DNA of 64,000 nt from Kluyvera sp040932435. Lineage in GTDB: Bacteria; Pseudomonadota; Gammaproteobacteria; Enterobacterales; Enterobacteriaceae. Under the pieces are notes generated by a model. That model worked only from the letters and a program-made list of their open reading frames with translations, did no database searches and was not told where the DNA came from. This document shows positions 24,792-33,721 of this stretch, piece by piece (positions within the stretch are counted from its first letter, which is position 1; each line of letters starts with the position of its first letter). A program made the position numbers and the translations under genes. The stretch lies in the NCBI RefSeq assembly GCF_040932435.1, contig NZ_JBFQGA010000015.1:1-64000 (forward strand). The letters are read 5' to 3'.

Positions 24792-26216
24792 TTAGCGTTT
24801 CACTTTTTTCGATACCGAACTGCCCGCATCACGCGTCAAGTGCAGCGTATCAATCATGCCGACAAGGCAAATCAGCGCAATAAAAAGAAAGGCGAGGCGG
24901 AAGCTAATGCCCGGCAAGGCGGACAAATCAAAAGCGGAACTTATCTTCTCGCCGATACGAATTCCAATAGCCCCAAGCGTAATGCCCAGCCCAATAGCCA
25001 ACTGACTGGCGGTACTAAACAATGTATTGGCGTAGCTCATCTGCATTGAGGGAACGTCGGCAAAGGCTAGCGTACTGACACCGGTAAACTGGATGGAGCG
25101 GAACACGCCGCCCAGATAAAGTATCAGCATGATTGCCCATACCGGCGTCTGCGGTGTCAGGAAAGCGCAAGCAACTAGCGCTAACACATTGAGCGCGCCG
25201 TTAATCAACAGCAGACGACGAAAGCCAAGCCAGCGTATCAGCGGTGTCGTGGCGGGTTTGATAGTCAGATTTCCCACGAAAACCGCCAGCACCAGCAGCC
25301 CGGAGTGGAACGGGTCCATGCCAAAACCGACTTGGAAAAGCAGCGGTAACAAGAAAGGCACGGCGCTTATCGACGCGCGAAAGAGGGAACCGCCATACAT
25401 CGTGACCCGGAAAGTGGGAACCTGCAGCGCATCCATACGGATCATCGGTGACGGCGTGCGGCGGAAATGGCGTAGCGCATAGTAGAAGGTCGCACCGCCA
25501 ATGACCAGCAGCGCAGCAATAAGCCCCATGCGCATGTTTTCGGCGCCGAGTAGCTCCATGGCATAGACCAAACTGACCATTGAGATCGACGTCGCCAAGA
25601 AGCCGGGAAGATCGAAAGGACGGCGTTCGTCATCGCGAATATTGGGGATAATCCGCAGCGCCAGAATGATGGCGATAATGCCCAACGGGACATTAATAAA
25701 GAAGATCCAACGCCAGTCCGCCACGCTGGTAATAAACCCGCCTAGCGGTGGCCCGATAATGGGGGCGATGAGCGCCGGCCAGGTCAGGGTGGCAATTGCG
25801 GTGATCAGCAGATGCTTGGGCGTCGTTCGCAGTACGGCAAGGCGGCCAACCGGTACCATGAGTGCGCCGCCTACCCCCTGAAGGATACGCATGGCGACAA
25901 AACTGTGGGCGCTGGTGGCGAGACCGCAGAACACCGAAGATACGGTGAAAATAGCCAACGCTAGGCTGAAAATAGTACGAGCACCGAAGCGATCCGCTAT
26001 CCAGCCGCTGGCTGGGATCAGCACGGCGAGGGTAATAAGGTAGGCGCTGATGCCGATATTTAAATCGACGGCTTCAACACCGAAGGTTTTCGCCATATCT
26101 GGCAAGGCGGTGGCAATCACCGTCCCATCAAGAAACTCCATAAAGAATGCACCGGCCACAAGCAGCGCCGCAGGGGATACCCCGCGAGTTGCCTGAGCTT
26201 GGAGAGGCTCACTCAT
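24792..26216 (-). CDS. MFS multidrug efflux transporter, DHA2 (EmrB/MdtD-like)
   Basis: 474 residues with 14 predicted membrane helices, the DHA2 topology. Conserved motifs are FLDGTVIATALPDM in helix 1 (motif D1, LDxTVxNVALP-like), GWIADRFGARTIF (motif A) and RILQGVGGALMVPVG (motif B/C region). Export of hydrophobic toxic compounds with protons is expected; no adaptor or outer-membrane partner is adjacent, unlike emrAB. The gene lies between the RpiB-like gene and azuC, not present in the K-12 order. Confidence 0.85.
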   Translation of the reverse strand: MSEPLQAQATRGVSPAALLVAGAFFMEFLDGTVIATALPDMAKTFGVEAVDLNIGISAYLITLAVLIPASGWIADRFGARTIFSLALAIFTVSSVFCGLATSAHSFVAMRILQGVGGALMVPVGRLAVLRTTPKHLLITAIATLTWPALIAPIIGPPLGGFITSVADWRWIFFINVPLGIIAIILALRIIPNIRDDERRPFDLPGFLATSISMVSLVYAMELLGAENMRMGLIAALLVIGGATFYYALRHFRRTPSPMIRMDALQVPTFRVTMYGGSLFRASISAVPFLLPLLFQVGFGMDPFHSGLLVLAVFVGNLTIKPATTPLIRWLGFRRLLLINGALNVLALVACAFLTPQTPVWAIMLILYLGGVFRSIQFTGVSTLAFADVPSMQMSYANTLFSTASQLAIGLGITLGAIGIRIGEKISSAFDLSALPGISFRLAFLFIALICLVGMIDTLHLTRDAGSSVSKKVKR

Positions 26217-26358
26217 CGTTTGTTACCCTATCAAAAAAAAACGTAATGTTTGCAAATTTTGTAGATTTGGTAAGTGTTGGATTTATATAACAAATTTTTT
26301 ATCAGTCTAACAATTTTAACAAAAGTGATGTGATTCACATCGCAAAACGGTTGATTTT

Positions 26359-26374
26359 TGTGATGCAGGTCATA
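26359..26374 (+). promoter_or_regulatory. Candidate CRP site upstream of azuC
   Basis: TGTGATGCAGGTCATA matches the TGTGA-N6-TCACA consensus at 9 of 10 positions, 54 bp before the start of azuC and overlapping the expected core promoter. E. coli azuCR is repressed by CRP, so the position makes sense. Confidence 0.6.
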
Positions 26375-26427
26375 TTATGTACGCAAAGACGATAACACCT
26401 GCATAACAAAAGAACTGGAGCTTCATC

Positions 26428-26517
26428 ATGAAACAGCGTATGCGTAAAATCCTCAAAAGCATGTTCGAAAACTACTGCAAAACTTTCAAAGACGTACCGC
26501 CAGGCGCTATGTTCTGA
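26428..26517 (+). CDS. azuC: Small membrane-associated protein AzuC
   Basis: 29 residues, too short for usual gene finders: MKQRMRKILKSMFENYCKTF, then KDVPPGAMF. GGAG is seven bases upstream. K-12 AzuC (28 residues) has the same core KILKSMF, NYCKTFKDVPPG. AzuC is an amphipathic inner-membrane protein that activates glycerol-3-phosphate dehydrogenase GlpD, and the same transcript acts as the base-pairing sRNA AzuR. Its position between yecR-side genes and yecJ agrees with K-12. Confidence 0.9.
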   Translation: MKQRMRKILKSMFENYCKTFKDVPPGAMF

Positions 26518-26520
26518 TGT

Positions 26521-26548
26521 AAAAAAACCTGCCACGGCAGGTTTTTTT
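26521..26548 (+). terminator. Terminator of azuCR
   Basis: AAAACCTGC-CACG-GCAGGTTTT stem with a T tail, 4 bp after the azuC stop. Confidence 0.9.
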
Positions 26549-26599
26549 ATCTTCTGCAAAAGTAGGGTACTATTACGCTCCGCAAAATAGGAGCAAAAA

Positions 26600-26851
26600 A
26601 TGTCTCAGAACCTTACCCCTGACGATGAGCTGGTTTCCGATGTGGTCGCCTGTCAGCTCGTCATCAAGCAAATCCTCGACGTCATCGATGTTATCGCTCC
26701 GGTTGAAGTGCGCGATAAGATGGCATCACAACTGAAATCTATTGATTTTAGTACCCATCCGGCGGGTGCCGATCCGGTGACGCAGCGGGCAATTCAAAAA
26801 GCGATTGCACTCATTGAGCTGAAGTTTACGCCGCAGGATACCGCGCACTAA
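26600..26851 (+). CDS. yecJ: YecJ family (DUF2766) protein
   Basis: 83 residues, same length as K-12 YecJ, starting MSQNLTPDDELVSDVVACQL. The protein is helical throughout (VIKQILDVIDVIAPVEVRDK) with no membrane segment. No function is known. Its order azuC-yecJ-ftnB is conserved with K-12. An AGGAG-type site precedes the ATG. Confidence 0.92.
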   Translation: MSQNLTPDDELVSDVVACQLVIKQILDVIDVIAPVEVRDKMASQLKSIDFSTHPAGADPVTQRAIQKAIALIELKFTPQDTAH

Positions 26852-26923
26852 TCGATGAGTCAGTCAGCGCAATAGTCCGAAGATGGAAAGGCAAGGGCGC
26901 ATGAGCCGCCCTTGCTGAGCAAA

Positions 26924-27427
26924 TTAATGCGGTTGATGGGTCATGATGTTGAGCAGATGCTGGTCGGTTTGTTGAATGCACAGCCCGGCTTTGCGTGCGC
27001 TACGCACTTCATCGAGAATCGTCTTCAGCAAGATACCATCCTGTTCCTGTTCTTCTTCCAGCGCATTCAGGAAACTCAAGGTGTTATCGTCTTGAAGCAC
27101 TTTTGCTTCCTGCGTCAATTCAGACAGCGTGAACGTACGTTGTTCATGGCCTTCGATGGTTTGCACAAATAGGTCTTCAAGGGTTGCGCATTTATCTTCT
27201 TCGGCTTCGAAGGCCCTTACCACCGGATATGCGCCCGATTTCTTCATGTAGTCAAACACACGCATCATTTGCGTTATGCTGGACTGCGCCTGCGACCGCA
27301 AAAATGTTGCGGTTCCGTTGAGTCGATGCTCTGAACACCACTCGCTCAAACGCAAATAATGATTAGATGCAGAGAATTCAAGATTCATCTGCGCATTAAG
27401 CTTTTGAACCATTCCCGAAACTGCCAT
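26924..27427 (-). CDS. ftnB: Ferritin-like protein FtnB
   Basis: 167 residues, aligned to FtnA along its length. Glu17 is kept (MNLEFSAS), but the FtnA Glu50/His53 pair is replaced: the segment reads AQSSITQMM, giving Ser and Gln. This loss of ferroxidase ligands is also a feature of K-12 FtnB, so it is family-typical and not decay. FtnB-type proteins are linked to iron-sulphur repair and stress in Salmonella rather than to bulk iron storage. AAGGAT precedes the ATG. In Salmonella ftnB is FNR-activated; I did not find a clear FNR site here. Confidence 0.93.
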   Translation of the reverse strand: MAVSGMVQKLNAQMNLEFSASNHYLRLSEWCSEHRLNGTATFLRSQAQSSITQMMRVFDYMKKSGAYPVVRAFEAEEDKCATLEDLFVQTIEGHEQRTFTLSELTQEAKVLQDDNTLSFLNALEEEQEQDGILLKTILDEVRSARKAGLCIQQTDQHLLNIMTHQPH

Positions 27428-28057
27428 ATAAATATCCTTATTACTGGGTAGGAACGATACGCGTGATATCGCATAGTTCTAAATAGCCGCTAACCATGCG
27501 CTATTTCCGCGTTTGAGTGCGACTACGTATTACCTGTAGTCCATACGCACGATCGAAAATATAGAATACTCATCGATCTTAAAAAATAATACTCTTAGAA
27601 CGAATACAAGAAAACTCCTAAGCTTTGCTTTTTACGTTTCGTTACAACAGATATTGGATTGAGCTTAAAGCTCGGAATTTACTGTCATTAACATCATGAT
27701 TTATATTAGTTATTTGTTTGGTGTGTTTTTGCGACCATGTTTGATAAAAGTGCGATAAGGTATTACATCAGATACAGTTTAAAGTGTGATCTATGTCTAG
27801 TATTTTTAGCGAATATCAAGGCCTAGTCGGTATACTCAGCGTTGTTTATTATGAATAATAAATCGCTAATAATAATTAGTGAGATATCTGTTACGCCTGC
27901 TGTAATGCTGGTGAATATTGCAATGATGTAAACTTGTTTTAGATCATTTTTGATAGAAACAGATAAGAAAATTCTGTTCTCGGTATTTAATCTTATGCAA
28001 ATTCCGCCTATTTCACCGTCTTGGCGGATTTTTTGATATGAATTGACAGGAGTTAAA
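27428..28057. other. Long AT-rich intergenic region upstream of the DJ-1 gene
   Basis: About 630 bp without a gene I can support; minus-strand reading 27823-28116 is mainly the shadow of the next gene. The region is AT-rich with many potential promoter-like sequences. Its only clear element is a terminator-like hairpin at 28003-28034. Confidence 0.6.
28003..28034 (+). terminator. Terminator-like hairpin just before the DJ-1 start
   Basis: TCCGCC and GGCGGA enclose 14 bases, followed by seven T, only 24 bp before the ATG at 28058. It could end a small upstream transcript or act as an attenuator. Confidence 0.65.
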
Positions 28058-28615
28058 ATGAAACAGGTTGCAGTGCTGCTGGCCTCTGGCTTTGAAGAAG
28101 GGGAAGCGATTGTCACTATCGATATCCTGCGTCGTCTGCAGATTGGCGTCGAGCTGATTTCATGCGCGCAATCGCGTGCGGTCGTGAGCTATCACGATAT
28201 TCCGATGGTGGCGGATGCGACGCTGGCTGAACGCCAAGACACCCTGTACGACGCGGTCGTATTGCCAGGCGGCCCGCAGGGAAGCGTGAATCTGGCGGCG
28301 GATCCCGACGTGATTAAGTTTGTCGCGGCCCACGATGCAGCCGGCAAGCTTATCTGCCCAATTTGTTCAGCCGCGGCGCGGGTTCTTGCTGGCAATGATC
28401 TGCTTAAAGGTCGTCGTTACGTCTGTTCAGGTGATTTATGGCAGGATGTGAAGAACGGCGAATACGTTGATGCGCCGGTTGTGGAAGATGGCAATCTGAT
28501 AAGCGGCAAAGGTTTCGGCCACGTTTTTGATTTTGCATTCACCGTCGCGGCTCGTCTGCTTGGCGACGAAGCGCCGGTTCGTGACCACGCCGATCATATT
28601 TATTACCGCTGGTAG
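28058..28615 (+). CDS. DJ-1/PfpI family protein
   Basis: 185 residues from ATG 28058, with AGGAG seven bases upstream. The fold motifs are VAVLLASGFEEGEAI, DAVVLPGGPQGSVNLA and the nucleophile elbow ICPICSAAARVLA, where the second Cys corresponds to the reactive Cys of YajL and DJ-1. A Glu near residue 15 (FEEGEA) is the usual partner. Family members act as chaperones, deglycases or stress proteins; this one is related to but not identical with YajL. It is not part of the K-12 gene order between ftnB and araF. Confidence 0.85.
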   Translation: MKQVAVLLASGFEEGEAIVTIDILRRLQIGVELISCAQSRAVVSYHDIPMVADATLAERQDTLYDAVVLPGGPQGSVNLAADPDVIKFVAAHDAAGKLICPICSAAARVLAGNDLLKGRRYVCSGDLWQDVKNGEYVDAPVVEDGNLISGKGFGHVFDFAFTVAARLLGDEAPVRDHADHIYYRW

Positions 28616-28863
28616 TCTCTCTCTAGCGCGAATTGTCTGACAATTCGCGCCCATCAATATGTAATTATCTGCTGAATTTATGCATCACTTTACTGTAATC
28701 CTGCCGTGTGATGCCGCTCTCTTCTGAAAAGTGAATTCCGGGCTATTAATGTTTAAACAACGTTAACGCTGTAAATGAAACAGCTAAAACATTGTTTTAT
28801 GTCTAATTTAAATCGTTCCCTGATTTTTCCCTACATAAAAGAACATTAAGGCGGGAGTTTACC

Positions 28864-29844
28864 ATGCACAAGTTTACCAAAGCGTTGGCGGCCATCGGGC
28901 TGGCAGCGGTTATGTCACAATCAGCTATGGCTGAGAATCTGAAGCTGGGCTTTTTAGTCAAGCAGCCTGAAGAACCTTGGTTCCAGACCGAGTGGAAATT
29001 TGCTGATAAAGCCGGGAAAGATCTCGGCTTTGACGTTATCAAAATTGCCGTGCCTGACGGTGAAAAAACCTTGAACGCCATTGATAGCTTGGCGGCAAGC
29101 GGGGCGAAAGGGTTTGTCATCTGTACGCCTGACCCGAAATTAGGGCCGGCTATTGTGGCGAAAGCGCGCAGCTACGACATGAAGGTTATCACCGTCGATG
29201 ATCAGTTCGTCAACGCGAAGGGTAAACCGATGGATACGGTGCCGCTGGTGATGATGGCGGCCAGTGAAATTGGCGCGCGTCAGGGGCAAGAGCTGTATAA
29301 AGAGATGCAAAAACGCGGCTGGGACGTCAAAACGACCGGCGTGATGGCGATTACCGCCAACGAATTGGACACTGCGCGCCGTCGTACCACGGGCTCGATG
29401 GATGCGATAAAAGCGGCGGGCTTCCCGGAAAAACAGATCTACCAGATCCCAACCAAATCTAACGATATCCCTGGCGCATTCGATGCCGGTAACTCTCTGC
29501 TGGTCCAGCATCCAGAGGTGAAACAGTGGCTGATTATCGGCATGAACGATAACACCGTTCTGGGCGGCGTACGTGCTACCGAAGGCCAAGGTTTTAAGGC
29601 AGCCAGCGTCATTGGGATTGGTATCAACGGCGTTGATGCGGTCAACGAACTGTCAAAAGCGCAGGCCACTGGCTTCTTCGGTTCGCTGCTGCCAAGCCCG
29701 GATATCCACGGTTATAAAACCAGTGAGCTGCTGTACAACTGGGTGGAAAAAGGCGTTGAACCGCCGAAGTTCACCGCAGTCACCGACGTCGTGCTGATTA
29801 CCCGCGACAACTTCAAAGAAGAGCTGGCGAAAAAAGGCCTCTGA
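28864..29844 (+). CDS. araF: L-arabinose-binding periplasmic protein AraF
   Basis: 326 residues with a Sec signal peptide ending SQSAMA before ENLKLGFLVKQPEEPWF, nearly the same start as mature K-12 AraF. Ligand residues of the family lie in FLVKQPEEPW, TVDDQFV and IGMNDNTVLGG. It captures L-arabinose (and D-galactose more weakly) for the AraGH importer. It is the first gene of araFGH. In E. coli the operon is activated by AraC with arabinose and CRP; the 248 bp upstream are suitable, but I did not pin down the half-sites. Confidence 0.97.
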   Translation: MHKFTKALAAIGLAAVMSQSAMAENLKLGFLVKQPEEPWFQTEWKFADKAGKDLGFDVIKIAVPDGEKTLNAIDSLAASGAKGFVICTPDPKLGPAIVAKARSYDMKVITVDDQFVNAKGKPMDTVPLVMMAASEIGARQGQELYKEMQKRGWDVKTTGVMAITANELDTARRRTTGSMDAIKAAGFPEKQIYQIPTKSNDIPGAFDAGNSLLVQHPEVKQWLIIGMNDNTVLGGVRATEGQGFKAASVIGIGINGVDAVNELSKAQATGFFGSLLPSPDIHGYKTSELLYNWVEKGVEPPKFTAVTDVVLITRDNFKEELAKKGL

Positions 29845-29905
29845 GTCCTGATGGTTCTCCTCCCGCTAGCCGGGGGGAGAAGGATAGCTGATTGTGGAGG
29901 TTGCT

Positions 29906-31420
29906 ATGCAACAGTCTGCCCCTTATCTCTCTTTCCACGGTATCTGCAAAACGTTTCCCGGCGTAAAAGCGCTGTCCGATATTAGCTTTGATTGCTATAG
30001 CGGTCAGGTGCATGCGCTGATGGGGGAAAATGGTGCCGGGAAATCGACGCTGCTAAAAATACTCAGCGGCAACTATGCTCCCACCTCTGGCTCGCTCGCG
30101 TTGCGTGGCGAGGAGGTTTCATTTGCTGACACTACCGCTGCGTTAAATGCGGGTGTCGCCATTATTTACCAGGAACTGCATCTTATTCCCGAGATGACCG
30201 TCGCCGAAAATATATATCTCGGGCAGTTACCGAGCCGCGGTGGGATCGTCAATCGGTCACTGCTGAACTACGAAGCCCGGATACAGCTTGAGCATCTTGG
30301 GCTGGATATCGATCCGGATACGCCGCTCAAATATCTCTCCATCGGCCAGTGGCAAATGGTGGAAATTGCCAAAGCATTGGCGCGCAACGCCAAGGTCATC
30401 GCCTTTGATGAACCCACCAGTTCACTCTCTGCACGGGAGATCGATAATCTTTTCCGGGTGATCCGCGAACTACGCGAAGAAGGACGGACGATCATTTATG
30501 TATCCCATCGCATGGAAGAGATCTTCGCCATTAGCGATGCAATTACCGTGTTTAAAGACGGTCGCTACGTCTGCACATTCGACGATATGAAAGCCGTTAA
30601 CCATGACCGGCTGGTGCAGGCGATGGTGGGACGCAATATCGGCGATATCTACGGTTGGCAGCCACGCGAATACGGCGAAGAACGTCTGCGGTTGGCAGAT
30701 GTGAAGGCGCCGGGCGTGCGAACCCCCATTTCTCTATCGGTACGCAGCGGAGAGATCGTTGGCCTGTTTGGGCTGGTGGGAGCGGGGCGAAGCGAGTTGA
30801 TGAAAGGCATTTTTGGCGGTACGCGAATAACCTCCGGGGAAATCTTCATTGATGGGCAGCGAGTCACCATTGATAAACCGGCGCAGGCCATCCGCGCGGG
30901 CATGATGCTGTGCCCAGAAGATCGCAAAGCTGAAGGTATCATTCCGGTGCATTCGGTGCGTGACAATATCAATATCAGCGCCCGTCGTAAGCATATTCGA
31001 GCGGGGTGCATTATCAATAACGACTGGGAAGCGACCAACGCCGAACACCATATTCAATCGTTAAATATCAAAACACCAGGCGCGCAGCAGCTGATCATGA
31101 ACCTCTCAGGCGGCAATCAGCAGAAAGCCATTCTGGGGCGCTGGCTGTCGGAAGAGATGAAAGTCATCCTGCTCGACGAACCGACGCGCGGTATCGATGT
31201 GGGCGCGAAGCACGAAATCTATAACGTCATCTACGCGCTTGCAGCCTCCGGCGTGGCGGTGCTGTTTGCTTCAAGCGACCTGCCGGAAGTACTGGGCGTT
31301 GCCGACCGCATCGTGGTGATGCGTGAAGGGGAAATATCCGGCGAGTTGCACCATGAAAGCGCCAATGAACAACAGGCGTTAAGCCTGGCCATGCCTAAAG
31401 TGAGTCAGGCCGTCGCCTGA
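29906..31420 (+). CDS. araG: L-arabinose ABC transporter ATPase AraG
   Basis: 504 residues, the K-12 length, from ATG 29906, which has TGGAGG five bases upstream. It has two fused ATPase domains: the first with GENGAGKST, SIGQWQMVE and IAFDEPTSSLSA; the second with GLVGAGRSE in place of a canonical Walker A, SGGNQQKA and VILLDEPTRGIDVG. This split of a canonical and a degenerate site is typical of the RbsA/AraG family. It energises arabinose uptake through AraH. Confidence 0.97.
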   Translation: MQQSAPYLSFHGICKTFPGVKALSDISFDCYSGQVHALMGENGAGKSTLLKILSGNYAPTSGSLALRGEEVSFADTTAALNAGVAIIYQELHLIPEMTVAENIYLGQLPSRGGIVNRSLLNYEARIQLEHLGLDIDPDTPLKYLSIGQWQMVEIAKALARNAKVIAFDEPTSSLSAREIDNLFRVIRELREEGRTIIYVSHRMEEIFAISDAITVFKDGRYVCTFDDMKAVNHDRLVQAMVGRNIGDIYGWQPREYGEERLRLADVKAPGVRTPISLSVRSGEIVGLFGLVGAGRSELMKGIFGGTRITSGEIFIDGQRVTIDKPAQAIRAGMMLCPEDRKAEGIIPVHSVRDNINISARRKHIRAGCIINNDWEATNAEHHIQSLNIKTPGAQQLIMNLSGGNQQKAILGRWLSEEMKVILLDEPTRGIDVGAKHEIYNVIYALAASGVAVLFASSDLPEVLGVADRIVVMREGEISGELHHESANEQQALSLAMPKVSQAVA

Positions 31421-31431
31421 GCAAGGAGATT

Positions 31432-32415
31432 ATGATGTCATCTGTTACAACACCTCGCGCTCGCGGCTCGTCATTGAGCTTTAGCCGAATTTGGGACCAG
31501 TACGGCATGCTGGTGGTTTTCGCCGTGCTGTTCATCTGCTGTGCGCTGTTTGTGCCGAACTTTGCCTCTTTTATCAACATGAAAGGGCTAGGCTTGGCGA
31601 TTTCGATGTCAGGGATGGTTGCCTGCGGGATGCTGTTTTGTCTGGCCTCTGGAGACTTTGACCTCTCGGTCGCGTCGGTTATTGCCTGTGCGGGGGTGAC
31701 GACGGCGGTGGTTATCAATGCCACTGAAAGCCTGTGGATTGGCGTGTTTGCCGGTCTGCTGCTTGGCGCGGCAAGCGGGCTTATCAATGGCTTTGTGATT
31801 GCCCGCCTCAAAATCAACGCGCTGATCACCACGCTTGCCACTATGCAGATCGTGCGTGGCCTTGCCTATATCATTTCGGACGGGAAAGCGGTCGGCATTG
31901 AGGATGAACGCTTCTTTGCACTCGGCTATGCCAACTGGCTGGGGCTGCCAGCGCCAATCTGGTTGACGGTGGGATGTCTGATAATTTTCGGCCTGCTTTT
32001 GAACAAAACGACCTTTGGCCGCAATACGTTGGCAATTGGCGGCAATGAAGAAGCGGCGCGCCTAGCCGGGGTGCCGGTGGTGCGGACTAAGATTATTATC
32101 TTCGTTCTCTCCGGTCTGGTTTCGGCAGCAGCCGGGATCATTCTTGCATCGCGTATGACCAGCGGGCAGCCGATGACCTCGATTGGCTATGAGCTGATTG
32201 TGATTTCGGCCTGCGTATTGGGCGGTGTGTCGCTGAAAGGGGGAATTGGCAAAATCTCTTATGTTGTCGCAGGGATCTTAATTCTGGGTACCGTAGAGAA
32301 TGCGATGAACTTACTCAATATCTCACCGTTTTCCCAGTATGTGGTGCGCGGTTTGATTCTGCTGGCGGCGGTGATTTTTGACCGTTATAAGCAGCAGGCC
32401 AAACGCACCGTATAA
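31432..32415 (+). CDS. araH: L-arabinose ABC transporter permease AraH
   Basis: 327 residues with about ten membrane helices. It is almost the same as K-12 AraH after a variable N-terminal 15 residues (IWDQYGMLVVFAVLFI, then CGMLFCLASGDFDLSVAS). The coupling loop GRNTLAIGGNEEAARLAGVP is the signature of the RbsC/AraH family. It forms the membrane pore for arabinose. A perfect 31-bp inverted BIME follows directly. In K-12 otsBA come next; here they are absent and uspC follows. Confidence 0.97.
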   Translation: MMSSVTTPRARGSSLSFSRIWDQYGMLVVFAVLFICCALFVPNFASFINMKGLGLAISMSGMVACGMLFCLASGDFDLSVASVIACAGVTTAVVINATESLWIGVFAGLLLGAASGLINGFVIARLKINALITTLATMQIVRGLAYIISDGKAVGIEDERFFALGYANWLGLPAPIWLTVGCLIIFGLLLNKTTFGRNTLAIGGNEEAARLAGVPVVRTKIIIFVLSGLVSAAAGIILASRMTSGQPMTSIGYELIVISACVLGGVSLKGGIGKISYVVAGILILGTVENAMNLLNISPFSQYVVRGLILLAAVIFDRYKQQAKRTV

Positions 32416-32426
32416 CGGTAAAACGC

Positions 32427-32501
32427 GTAGGCCTGATAAGCAAAGCGCCATCAGGCAGTTGCTCATCGAATGCCTGATGGCGCTTTGCTTATCAGGCCTA
32501 C
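32427..32501. repeat. BIME with perfect 31-bp inverted arms
   Basis: The arm at 32427-32457 (starting GTAGGCCTGATAAGC) is the exact reverse complement of 32471-32501, with a 13-nt spacer. It lies between the convergent araH and uspC genes, at the place where otsBA are found in K-12. Confidence 0.95.
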
Positions 32502-32508
32502 ATTTTTG

Positions 32509-32928
32509 TTACAGTGTCACTAATAGCACATCAACGCCGCTGTTACCGACGATATTTTTCGCCGAACAGGTCGCGCGTGAAAAGAAGCTTTGGTTATGGT
32601 TGCCGCAGATTACTAAGTCGACCTGATGGTTTTGGCAGAATGCTTTCACGTGGTCGCACAGTTCGCCGGAGGCGATTTGGCGTTTCCAGATAGGGTAATC
32701 GGTGCCGTCGGCTAATGTTTGCAGAAACTGCCGTGTCTCCTCATACATTAACTCACGCAAGCTTTCCATCATTGGCGCGGCCAGCTGGTTATACATTTCT
32801 GGGTCGGTTGCGAGAGTAATCAGGCTGATGCGGGCATTTTCCGGGCGGGCAATGGCGACGGCTTTGTTTAATAACTCATGGCTTTCCGGTGTAGGAGCCA
32901 CTGCCACTAAAAGATGTGAGTATGACAT
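32509..32928 (-). CDS. uspC: Universal stress protein UspC
   Basis: 139 residues from the ATG at 32928, chosen for the AAGGAGG seven bases upstream; the frame is open further back but without a site. It begins MSYSHLLVAVAPTPES like K-12 UspC. The ending HQVDLVICGNHNQSFFSRAT, then NIVGNSGVDVLLV, is the typical UspA-fold end, with G-N-x9-S in place of the stricter ATP-binding motif. UspC is linked to stress resistance, osmotic KdpD scaffolding and motility in E. coli. It is divergent from flhDC, as in K-12. Confidence 0.92.
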   Translation of the reverse strand: MSYSHLLVAVAPTPESHELLNKAVAIARPENARISLITLATDPEMYNQLAAPMMESLRELMYEETRQFLQTLADGTDYPIWKRQIASGELCDHVKAFCQNHQVDLVICGNHNQSFFSRATCSAKNIVGNSGVDVLLVTL

Positions 32929-33432
32929 CAGACCTCCTTGCTGGAACAATACGCACTCTATCTCCAATCTCTTACTCTTTTTACGCCATCCCCGCAAGAG
33001 CCGGACGCAATATTGCTGCTTATAACTTAACCTAATACATAAGCAAGCTTTATGCGAATGATTGCGCAAAACTCAGGCTAAATGCATAAGCCACAGTGGA
33101 TATATCATGTAATAAATATATCTCATTAATATTTAATTTATGCTGAACTATTGTTAATTTAAGGTAAATAACATGCAAATTAATTCATGTCAAATGAATT
33201 GACGTTGCAATTTGTTGAATTTACGATGAATTTTGATTATTAGATGAAAGCATGATCTGTGATAAATTTTTCGTAATTAGCTCACGTAAAGTCGCACATT
33301 CTGAATCGACGTTAAATAATTTCGCTGAATGAATATCCGTTAGAGTGGAATAAAATGCCGCTTTAACTGCTCGTTAATTAGCCAAAGTACAACGGTGACT
33401 GATAGATTTGGGTTAAAAATACGGTTTGATTT

Positions 33433-33448
33433 TGTGATGGAGATCACA
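33433..33448 (+). promoter_or_regulatory. CRP site of the flhDC promoter
   Basis: TGTGATGGAGATCACA matches TGTGA-N6-TCACA perfectly. Its centre is about 70 bp upstream of the transcription start inferred from the RcsAB box, as for the K-12 flhDC class I CRP site. Catabolite control of motility is therefore expected. Confidence 0.85.
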
Positions 33449-33515
33449 TAAATTTCAAATTAACAGGGGAGTAACATTGTATGTGTCACATCTGGCGAGT
33501 AAAGTTGCGTCGAAT

Positions 33516-33529
33516 TAGGAAAAATCTTA
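33516..33529 (+). promoter_or_regulatory. RcsAB box in the flhDC leader
   Basis: TAGGAAAAATCTTA is identical to the RcsAB box described just downstream of the flhDC transcription start in E. coli. It puts the start near 33511 and gives a leader of about 210 nt, within which a stem TGCGG/CCGCA lies shortly before flhD. Rcs repression of motility is expected. Confidence 0.85.
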
Positions 33530-33721
33530 GTAAATTGTAAGAAATGTTTAGATTTGTCGGGCCATAAGTGAAATTGTTACCCGACAATGACGCAGAAAGA
33601 TTTGCCTGATTGGCCATGCATTTCGACCGATTCATTTTTTTATCGGGCCTTGCCCGACGACATCACGGGGTATGCGGTTTGACCGCATAAAAGTACTAAT
33701 TGGTTATTCGGGATGGGGAAA

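Larger units (their letters stand above)
26400..26548 (+). ncRNA. azuR: AzuCR dual-function transcript (approximate ends)
   Basis: The short transcript that carries azuC ends at the intrinsic terminator at 26521-26548. In E. coli the same RNA (earlier IsrB) base-pairs with target mRNAs such as cadA and galE. The 5' end here is an estimate from the promoter position; the regulatory pairing region was not tested. Confidence 0.6.

Noticed and set aside
26335..26559. 74-codon minus-strand frame over azuC
   Set aside because: It is antisense to the conserved azuC gene and its terminator; no supporting signals.
27823..28116. 97-codon minus-strand frame upstream of the DJ-1 gene
   Set aside because: Its N-terminal third is antisense to the DJ-1 gene and the rest is low-complexity AT-rich translation; no ribosome binding site.
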